In this document: positions 1 through 4,736 of the stretch, in pieces
Numbering within the stretch: the first letter of the stretch is position 1
Layout: each line of letters begins with the position of its first letter
Source of the DNA: JAFDVL01 sp043736395
GTDB lineage: Bacteria > Acidobacteriota > Blastocatellia > RBC074
Assembly (NCBI GenBank): GCA_043736395.1
Contig: JAYTCQ010000219.1
Coordinates: 1 to 6,389, forward strand
Direction: 5' to 3'
Length of the DNA stretch: 6,389 nucleotides
Made by a program: the position numbers and the translations under genes
The notes under the pieces: generated by a model
Databases searched by the model: none
The model's input: the letters and a program-made list of their open reading frames with translations, nothing else
Told to the model about the DNA's origin: nothing

Positions 1-57
1 TAATTCGCTTTGTTCTTCCGCTGTTAGTTTGGTGATAAATCTTGTCGGCGTTTTCAT
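1..57 (-). CDS. Partial N-terminus of a probable IS630-type transposase (runs off left edge)
   Basis: Only the first 19 codons are inside the window. Read on the minus strand they give MKTPTRFITKLTAEEQSEL with no stop, and the frame is still open at base 1. A purine-rich GAATGAGAA lies just upstream of the ATG and can serve as ribosome binding site. The peptide, a basic start followed by 'LTAEEQSEL', resembles the beginning of the helix-turn-helix domain of IS630-family transposases, where an 'LT.EE...L' stretch is common. That match comes from memory of the family, and 19 residues is too little for certainty. If correct, an insertion sequence abuts the cupin gene, and its terminal inverted repeat should lie within bases 58-116. 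The partner repeat is outside the window, so it cannot be picked out. It could instead be another HTH protein. Confidence 0.45.
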   Translation of the reverse strand, partial: MKTPTRFITKLTAEEQSEL

Positions 58-116
58 AGCTTCTCATTCTACCAGATTCTTTATGTCCCTCTACTTATAT
101 CCCCTAAATTGAAATT

Positions 117-872
117 ATGAACAAAAGAGAGTTTACAAAAGGTTTTCTAACCACTGTAGCTGGATTTGCGTTAATGGACACCTTGCTTAATTGCAAGGCT
201 GTTTCAAATTCGGCGAAACCCATAACTGAACATTGGGCGATCAGGCTAAACGAGTATTGTTTAGACCTTAAAAAATCCTCTATTTCGGTAACAACCTGGC
301 AAACCAATCTGGAATCTCTTTTTAATGAAATCTCCTTGCCTGATCTTTTGAAAAATATTGATTTTGACAATCTTATGAAAGGATTTGCCTATCCCGATTT
401 AGGGGTGAGTACCAAACCGATAAAACTTCCTGCACTTGAAGGGCTCCCCGAAAAAACAGTCTTTGTAAAGAAACTTTTCGGGATGAAAAAAGGCCGAGCC
501 GTCATTCCGCACGGACATAGTAATATGGCTTCAGCGCACCTGGTACTGAAAGGCGAACTGCACTTACGGCATTACGAAAAACTAAGACAAGAAGAACAAC
601 ATCTGCTCCTTAAACCTACCATTGATAAAACTGCTAAAATTGGCGAGAGTTCTTCCATCTCAGACGAGAAAGATAATGTACATTGGTTTATTGCAAATAC
701 TGACACAGCATTTACGTTTGACGTAATTATGCTGGACCTCAATGGTAAACCTTATGACATTCACAATTTAGATATCAATAAAAAGCAAGACTTAAACGAC
801 GGCACGATGAGAGTACCTATTTTAGACGTAGAAACAGCTTTAAAGAAATACGGGAATGACAGTCACCATTGA
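117..872 (+). CDS. Exported cupin-fold protein, possibly thiol-dioxygenase-like, with KR-type Tat-like signal
   Basis: This is a 251-residue protein. The N-terminus NKREFTK followed by a hydrophobic stretch (residues 8-25) looks like a Tat signal peptide in which the first Arg of the twin pair is Lys. Cys26 after 'LLN' could be a lipid anchor, but Asn at -1 is a poor lipobox. The cupin core spans about residues 115-210. Motif 1 is GRAVIPHGHSNMASAHLVL with H132, H134 and H141; the Glu expected in classical cupin motif 1 is not at its usual place. Motif 2 holds NVHWF with H189. A His set closed by an 'N.H.F/W' strand recalls the three-His iron site of thiol dioxygenases (PCO/ADO type), so an oxygenase or a metal-binding sensor role is possible; this is inference. 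There is no good Shine-Dalgarno site before the ATG, only AT-rich sequence. The gene is clearly more AT-rich than its neighbours and overlaps the next gene by 17 bases. The exact substrate is unknown. Confidence 0.75.
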   Translation: MNKREFTKGFLTTVAGFALMDTLLNCKAVSNSAKPITEHWAIRLNEYCLDLKKSSISVTTWQTNLESLFNEISLPDLLKNIDFDNLMKGFAYPDLGVSTKPIKLPALEGLPEKTVFVKKLFGMKKGRAVIPHGHSNMASAHLVLKGELHLRHYEKLRQEEQHLLLKPTIDKTAKIGESSSISDEKDNVHWFIANTDTAFTFDVIMLDLNGKPYDIHNLDINKKQDLNDGTMRVPILDVETALKKYGNDSHH

Positions 873-1398
873 AACCGGAAGTAAATGCTCAGTGGCACAG
901 ACGACGTCATCTCCGCTCATATTCCCTATAAATACATCAGCATCCATTCGAACGCTCCGGGCAGATGAAATATCGGTTCTCCGCGAAACGCTCGCATTGT
1001 TCGGCGAAGCCTTCGAAGATCGTGAGACTTACGTTGGCAAACAGCCCGATGACGAATACCTTGGTCGCCTGCTTTCGAGCGAGAATTTCATCGCCATCGT
1101 GGCTTGCTCAGAGACGGGTGTCATTGGTGGGTTGGCAGGTTATGTTTTGCCTAAATTTGAACAGGCCAGAAGCGAATTTTATATTTACGATCTGGCGGTT
1201 GATGTCGCGCACCGAAGGCAGGGAGTGGCTACGGCAATGATCGAAGAGCTTAAGGCTATCGTTGCCCAGCGTGGCGTCTATGTCATCTTCGTTCAGGCGG
1301 ATTATGGGGATGATCCGGCTATTGCGCTGTACACCAAGCTCGGCATTCGAGAGGATGTGATGCACTTCGACATCGCCCCGACTAACAGTTCCGGCTAG
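856..1398 (+). CDS. aac(3)-I: Aminoglycoside 3-N-acetyltransferase, AAC(3)-I family
   Basis: This is a 180-residue GNAT-fold enzyme of the family that moves acetyl from acetyl-CoA to the 3-amino group of the 2-deoxystreptamine ring, conferring resistance to gentamicin, sisomicin and fortimicin. From memory, it strongly matches AAC(3)-Ia (177 residues). Shared blocks include YVLPKFEQARSE (97-108), YIYDLAV (109-115), the acetyl-CoA loop HRRQGVATA (119-127), VQADYGDDPA (146-155) and LYTKLGIRE.VMHFDI (159-173). The first 28 residues are poorly conserved, as in the family's variable leader, and the total length fits an ATG start at 856. No proper ribosome binding site precedes this ATG, so translation is probably coupled to the overlapping cupin gene; GTG at 892 is an alternative start. 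The gene is much richer in G+C than the cupin gene (57% in row 1201-1260 against 30% in row 301-360), consistent with separate origin. Which aminoglycosides this variant accepts cannot be read from sequence. Confidence 0.93.
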   Translation: MTVTIETGSKCSVAQTTSSPLIFPINTSASIRTLRADEISVLRETLALFGEAFEDRETYVGKQPDDEYLGRLLSSENFIAIVACSETGVIGGLAGYVLPKFEQARSEFYIYDLAVDVAHRRQGVATAMIEELKAIVAQRGVYVIFVQADYGDDPAIALYTKLGIREDVMHFDIAPTNSSG

Positions 1399-1412
1399 AT
1401 CAAGTGTTGGGC
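1380..1412 (+). repeat. Possible degenerate or internally deleted attC remnant after aac(3)-I
   Basis: The stretch overlapping the end of aac(3)-I begins GACTAACAGTTC, close to the 5' end of many class 1 cassette attC sites (like G.CTAACAATTC). It ends TCAAGTGTTGGGC, close to the usual 3' end TCAAGCGTTAGGC and containing a valid GTTRRRY core (GTTGGGC, 1406-1412). The span is only 33 bases, well below the roughly 57-base minimum of attC. The left core departs from RYYYAAC at one position, and the two cores are imperfectly complementary. No second core was found upstream of the gene. AAC(3)-I genes are often carried on integron cassettes, which makes the resemblance worth recording, but chance similarity is quite possible. 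Confidence 0.2.
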
Positions 1413-1490
1413 GACTTCGCGCTATGCAGAAGTTACATCAATTACTGATAATTGAATCGCCAAATAGTTTACATAAATTCACTAATATTC

Positions 1491-1497
1491 AGAGGAG
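1491..1497 (+). promoter_or_regulatory. Ribosome binding site fixing the start of the deaminase-like gene
   Basis: AGAGGAG sits seven bases before the ATG at 1505. It decides the start: the frame is open back to an ATG at 1424, but that codon has no such site and would add a 27-residue leader with no recognisable feature. Confidence 0.8.
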
Positions 1498-1504
1498 CAA
1501 GAAA

Positions 1505-1969
1505 ATGCCAGAAATTGTAGCAACTTATGAGCAGCAAACTGTGACCGGCTTTAATGCAGGAGAACGAGAAGCCGACCAAGCGCCTTCCATCTCAATATAT
1601 CGAATAGCTCCAGTGTTGGCTAAGATTATGGATGAGTTGAAAAACGAAGGCGAGCGGAGCGCGTATGCCTGCGCAGAGGCAGACGCCTTGGCGCAAATCC
1701 TGACCGCTATTGGTGCGGGAATTGATTATAAGAAAATAGTATTTTCTCGACCAAACTCAGATGCTGGAGTCATTTTATGGGAGCCATGCAAAAATTGCTC
1801 TGCCTGGTTGGTTAAGGTATCGGGATCAGGTACCGAAGTTAAATATAAGCTTGCCGAACACATTTTGAACAAACTTTGTCCTCCGCAAACATCCAGCTTT
1901 GATAATACCGTCATTCTTGAAAAAGATTGGCCAACCCCAGGTCAGCCAACGGAACAACGAGGAAACTAA
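1505..1969 (+). CDS. Stand-alone cytidine-deaminase-like (CDA superfamily, YwqJ-like) protein
   Basis: This is a 154-residue protein with the two zinc-site motifs of the cytidine-deaminase-like superfamily: C56-A-E58 at the start of a helix (CAEADALAQIL) and P94-C95-K-N-C98. In this fold Cys56, Cys95 and Cys98 would bind zinc and Glu58 would shuttle the proton. The helix before CAE (about 35-49) and the strand KKIVFS (76-81) fit the expected order. A Cys rather than His in the first motif, with PCxxC, is typical of the YwqJ-like and related deaminases first described mostly as toxin domains. Here it stands alone, without a secretion domain, signal peptide or obvious immunity partner. The C-terminal 40 residues, from CPPQTSS to a polar tail, are not recognised. 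It lies 106 bases downstream of aac(3)-I on the same strand. The substrate (free base, nucleotide or nucleic acid) is unknown, and loss of activity is possible. Confidence 0.6.
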   Translation: MPEIVATYEQQTVTGFNAGEREADQAPSISIYRIAPVLAKIMDELKNEGERSAYACAEADALAQILTAIGAGIDYKKIVFSRPNSDAGVILWEPCKNCSAWLVKVSGSGTEVKYKLAEHILNKLCPPQTSSFDNTVILEKDWPTPGQPTEQRGN

Positions 1970-2120
1970 TTTGAAGTTGAGGTTCTTTGAGTGAGTCTGA
2001 CAGACAGCTAAGCATTACTGGCTCGGATATTGCATTCAGCTTTTATGAAGTTTATTGGTGAAAAGGCAGTGTGCCGTTTCCTAAATAGATAAACGACTAA
2101 TAAATAAAAGTGAGAATATC

Positions 2121-2615
2121 ATGAATGCTTTTTTAGAAGAACTCATTGCCGGATTGCCTGATCTGGCGCAGATAGAGCGGGTCGTCATTCGGCTGGTAGC
2201 TGCCGCGCTCCTGGGCGCAATCGTAGGAATTGAGCGTGAGCGGGCGGGCAAGTCGGCAGGCGTTCGAACTCACATGCTGGTGTCAATGGGTGCGGCTCTG
2301 TTTGTGCTTTCTTGCTCGGAATCTGGGATGTCTTTAAGTGATTTGTCTCGAGTGATTCAAGGGTTAACCGCGGGCATTGGATTTATTGGAGGCGGAGCTA
2401 TTCTTAAGTTGACTGAAGAACGTGAAGTTGAAGGGCTGACAACTGCGGCTGGCATCTGGCTGACAGCGGCTATTGGCGTAGCGGCAGGGTTAGGACGCTG
2501 GGGGTCGGCAACCTTAAGCGTGGTGCTGGCCTTGATTATTCTCTCAGTTGTCGGTCAAATTACGCAGCGAATAAAATTGCGACACGAACCAAAAACCGTA
2601 GATGAGAATAGATAA
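2121..2615 (+). CDS. MgtC/SapB family inner-membrane protein
   Basis: This 164-residue membrane protein carries the hallmark family blocks: LLGAIVGIERE (30-40), RTHMLVSMGAAL (49-60), GFIGGGAIL (87-95) and GLTTAAGIWLTAAIGVAAG (105-123). About five membrane segments can be drawn, near residues 21-38, 51-66, 79-96, 107-124 and 129-148. It covers the conserved N-terminal membrane domain. The C-terminal soluble ACT-like domain of Salmonella MgtC (231 residues) is absent, so it is of the short SapB type. MgtC proteins are linked to growth in low magnesium, acid tolerance and control of ATP synthase, but these roles come from enterobacteria and mycobacteria and may not hold here. The start has a modest GTGAG site six bases upstream. 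It probably forms its own transcription unit, 151 bases after the deaminase-like gene, and converges on the esterase gene. Confidence 0.92.
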   Translation: MNAFLEELIAGLPDLAQIERVVIRLVAAALLGAIVGIERERAGKSAGVRTHMLVSMGAALFVLSCSESGMSLSDLSRVIQGLTAGIGFIGGGAILKLTEEREVEGLTTAAGIWLTAAIGVAAGLGRWGSATLSVVLALIILSVVGQITQRIKLRHEPKTVDENR

Positions 2616-2670
2616 GTTTTAAACCACGATAAGAAATTACCTGGAAATAAATTGTACGTCACCGCAGGGA

Positions 2671-2743
2671 GCAGGAAGTATAAGTTTCAGTTTGGTTTTA
2701 CAGTGGCGAAAAGTAAAACCAAGCTAAAACTTGTACTCCATGC
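2671..2743. terminator. Long imperfect inverted repeat between convergent genes (bidirectional terminator or palindromic element)
   Basis: The arms at 2677-2701 and 2713-2737 pair over 25 positions with 22 Watson-Crick pairs, two G-U pairs and one mismatch, around the 11-base loop AGTGGCGAAAA. Pairing continues outward with GCA (2671-2673) against TGC (2741-2743). A further weaker match joins 2628-2640 to 2745-2756, with small gaps and an unpaired 30-base left-hand insert. The hairpin sits between the stop of the MgtC-like gene and the stop of the esterase gene, where a terminator serving both strands is expected. There is no clean T-run after either arm, so it may instead be a mobile palindromic element. 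Confidence 0.6.
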
Positions 2744-2756
2744 AGTAATCTTTATC

Positions 2757-3758
2757 TCAAGTCGCATTGGCTGTTGAGCTTTTCATGAAAGCTTCCTGCA
2801 ATGATTGAGCTGCTTCCTCAACTGCCATTTTCGCTTTATCCACGACACCCGCCAGACCAAAAAATTCATGTACCATCTCGTCATATCGTGAAACCGTCGC
2901 CTGTCCTCCGGCTTGACGCAACTGCTCGCCATACGCTTCACCTTCATCACGTAACGGATCGTACTGCGCGGTGATAATTAACGCCGGTGGCAGACCTGAG
3001 AGATCGGTTGCTCGCAGTGGTGAGACATAGGAATTTTCTCCATCATTTTCACTGCGTAAATAATGTTTCCAGAACCACGGCATCATATCTGACGAAAGTG
3101 GTTTGGCCTGAGCGTTCTCTTCATAAGAAGGGAAGTTCATTCCGTAATTTGTGACCGGATAAATCAACAATTGAAAGATCGGCATTTTTCCCCGGCGATC
3201 ACGCGCTAACAAGCAGGAAACAGTTGCCAGATTGCCGCCCGCGCTTTCTCCACCGACAGCCACTCTGGTTGCGTCGCAATTTAATTTTTCGGCATTCTGA
3301 AAAACCCATTGGACTGCGGCGTGAGCATCTTCAATTGCTGCCGGGAATTTATGTTCAGGCGATTGGCGATAGGCAACTGAAATGACTACGCACTGCGCTG
3401 CATTACACAGGGCGCGACAACTGGCGTCGTAAACATCCAGGTTGGCGATGACCCAGCCGCCGCCGTGAAAATATACTAAAGCAGGAAAGGGACCTTCAGC
3501 GTCAGGTATATAAACCCGCGCCAGGATTTCCTGATGGCTACTCGGAATCAAAATATGCTTGATGCTCCCTACAGGTTCTGGTGAGGGGCTGGCAATATTT
3601 ATTATTCGTTGCGAAACGTGCGTAGCTGCTAATTCATCTACTGCATTTTTAAGTGTAGGTAAGTTCCGAGCATTATCCGGAGATAACGTTGGAATTGGTG
3701 GCGCTTCGAATTTGGCGTATTGATTAAGAATTTGCTGTATTTGTGGATCAATTGGCAT
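2757..3758 (-). CDS. Alpha/beta hydrolase, HSL-type (family IV) carboxylesterase
   Basis: This 333-residue cytoplasmic esterase probably cleaves short-chain acyl esters. The oxyanion-hole motif HGGGW is at residues 98-102, and the nucleophile elbow GESAGG has Ser172. The acid motif YDPLRDEG has Asp267, and the catalytic His297 lies in VHEFFG. The 30-residue gap from Asp to His equals that in the well-studied EST2 esterase (Asp252, His282). An N-terminal cap region (1-40, beginning MPIDPQIQQIL) is typical of the family. The ATG at 3758 was chosen over one 13 codons upstream because AGGGGA (3767-3772) lies eight bases before it. The motif after the catalytic His is usually HGF or HGFF; here it is HEFFG. 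No signal peptide is seen. The gene stands alone and reads toward the MgtC-like gene. The natural substrate cannot be deduced. Confidence 0.93.
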   Translation of the reverse strand: MPIDPQIQQILNQYAKFEAPPIPTLSPDNARNLPTLKNAVDELAATHVSQRIINIASPSPEPVGSIKHILIPSSHQEILARVYIPDAEGPFPALVYFHGGGWVIANLDVYDASCRALCNAAQCVVISVAYRQSPEHKFPAAIEDAHAAVQWVFQNAEKLNCDATRVAVGGESAGGNLATVSCLLARDRRGKMPIFQLLIYPVTNYGMNFPSYEENAQAKPLSSDMMPWFWKHYLRSENDGENSYVSPLRATDLSGLPPALIITAQYDPLRDEGEAYGEQLRQAGGQATVSRYDEMVHEFFGLAGVVDKAKMAVEEAAQSLQEAFMKSSTANAT

Positions 3759-4260
3759 ATAAATTTTCCCCTGAGGCTTATGTATCAGCCTCAACAAAAG
3801 TATAAATTTCTGAATTACTATTGCGTCATGACATTCTTTTTATCCGCAATTTTTATGCCATCCGATCAAAGAAAAAAATTAGCTTTCCAACTTGCATCCT
3901 GTTCACCCCACATACATTTACGTCCTAAAATAAGACAGATTAGTTTTTGCATTTATAAGCACCAATTCTCAAACGTTGTGAGTCCATACGACACCAGAAA
4001 TCCCATCACGATACTTTCAGAAAAGTAAGGATTTAATTACACAGAAATGCATCAATTAAAGACAGCAAATTTTTAATAAAAAAACTTAATAATTCATAGA
4101 TGAGAGGGTCTTGCTGGCATTAAATTTGCACTGATCTAGGTTGAAACATAACACTAATCAATTTGAAGCGTGCGAATGAATCAAAGCAGTACAGAGTGTA
4201 TTAATCGCAGTGAGAAGTTAGTTTCTTACTTAATTGTTATAGTTTAGAAGGAGAAAAAAC
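3759..4260. other. Divergent AT-rich intergenic region (no gene seen)
   Basis: These 502 bases separate the leftward esterase gene from the rightward GlsB-like gene, so both promoters should lie here. No coding frame with a convincing start and ribosome site was found, and no promoter matches consensus well enough to place. A short hairpin, TACTTT-CAGA-AAAGTA (4012-4027), is present without a T-run. Before the GlsB-like gene, AAGGAG at 4248-4253 is a strong ribosome binding site. Confidence 0.6.
3767..3772 (-). promoter_or_regulatory. Ribosome binding site fixing the esterase start
   Basis: On the minus strand AGGGGA is followed by eight bases and the ATG at 3758. It supports the shorter protein; the upstream ATG at 3797 would place this site inside the coding region. 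Confidence 0.75.
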
Positions 4261-4524
4261 ATGTCAGTTCTTACTTGGATCGTCTTAGGGCTAATCGCCG
4301 GATTTATTGGAAGCAAAATCGTCAACAAAACAGGTGAGGGCGTTGTTGTCGATATTCTTTTAGGAATTGCAGGCGCATTTCTGGGCGGTTGGCTTTTCAA
4401 TACCTTTGGAATGCCTGGAGTAACAGGCCTGAATCTCTGGAGTATTCTTGTTTCTGTTGCAGGTGCCGTTTTATTTTTAGTTATTTATCATCTGATAATT
4501 GGCGCGCGAACAGTTAGAAATTGA
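4261..4524 (+). CDS. GlsB/YeaQ/YmgE family small membrane stress protein
   Basis: This is an 87-residue, almost wholly hydrophobic protein with three predicted membrane helices (about 4-20, 28-46 and 59-80). It has glycine-rich helix faces: LGLIAGFIGSKI (9-20) and DILLGIAGAFLGGWLF (31-46). Length, the conserved 'GLIAG.IGS' start and the short polar loop GMPGVTGLNLW (50-60) match the family formerly called transglycosylase-associated proteins. Members are usually induced by osmotic or general stress; the molecular role is not settled. AAGGAG seven bases upstream gives a strong start. It lies 212 bases before the catalase gene on the same strand. In enterobacteria both families are linked to RpoS-type stress control, so shared stress regulation is reasonable, but no shared promoter was identified. 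Confidence 0.93.
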   Translation: MSVLTWIVLGLIAGFIGSKIVNKTGEGVVVDILLGIAGAFLGGWLFNTFGMPGVTGLNLWSILVSVAGAVLFLVIYHLIIGARTVRN

Positions 4525-4633
4525 TAAGTAACTAAGTAATAAAAGATATTCAGACTCTTTGAGTGATTAGTCCGATTTTTGAAGCAAGATATAAATTCAG
4601 AAGAGAGAATCACAATCTACTATCCCGCAAAAA

Positions 4634-4664
4634 ACTGCACCAGCATTTACATGTCTGGTGCAGT
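4634..4664 (-). terminator. Strong hairpin with T-run on the minus strand
   Basis: The perfect 10-base arms ACTGCACCAG (4634-4643) and CTGGTGCAGT (4655-4664) flank an 11-base loop. On the minus strand the stem is followed by TTTTTT (bases 4634-4629), the form of an intrinsic terminator. On the plus strand it is followed by GGCGTCTTC, with no T-run. No minus-strand gene is visible to its right, so it may block antisense transcription coming from the catalase gene, or act weakly in both directions after the GlsB-like gene. Confidence 0.6.
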
Positions 4665-4736
4665 GGCGTCTTCACACATCCTAACAATCAATAAATGAAT
4701 TTAATAAAAAATTAATACAATTTTTAAGAGGATAAT

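Noticed and set aside
104..370. Minus-strand reading frame of 88 codons inside the cupin gene
   Set aside because: It lies opposite a well-supported cupin frame and shows no recognisable motif.
965..1365. Two further frames (plus 965-1240, minus 1108-1365) within aac(3)-I
   Set aside because: They fall inside the strongly matched acetyltransferase, and their translations look like out-of-frame sequence.
1424..1504. Longer N-terminus for the deaminase-like protein starting at 1424
   Set aside because: It has no ribosome site, while an excellent AGAGGAG precedes the ATG at 1505; the extra 27 residues show no family feature.
1726..1914. Minus-strand frame of 62 codons
   Set aside because: It is antisense to the deaminase-like gene and has no motif.
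1995..2005. Palindrome GTCTGACAGAC in the spacer before the MgtC-like gene, considered as an operator
   Set aside because: Five-base arms are easily found by chance, and no matching second site or adjacent promoter could be identified.
2065..2075. Hairpin GGCA-GTG-TGCC with A's before and T's after, considered as terminator of the deaminase-like gene
   Set aside because: A four-pair stem with a three-base T-run is too weak to call.
3759..3797. Upstream ATG at 3797 as the esterase start
   Set aside because: The ribosome site at 3767-3772 supports the ATG at 3758, and the family normally begins near the 'DPQ' region.
3720..4028. Plus-strand frame of 102 codons
   Set aside because: It begins antisense inside the esterase N-terminus and continues into AT-rich spacer; it has no ribosome site and no recognisable protein features.
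4550..4580. ACTC-TTT-GAGT hairpin followed by ATTTTT after the GlsB-like gene
   Set aside because: The stem has only four pairs and the T-run is separated from it by about ten bases, so it is a poor terminator candidate.
4716..4721. TACAAT as a -10 element for the catalase gene
   Set aside because: There is no -35 match at the right distance, and transcription would start almost on the ribosome site.
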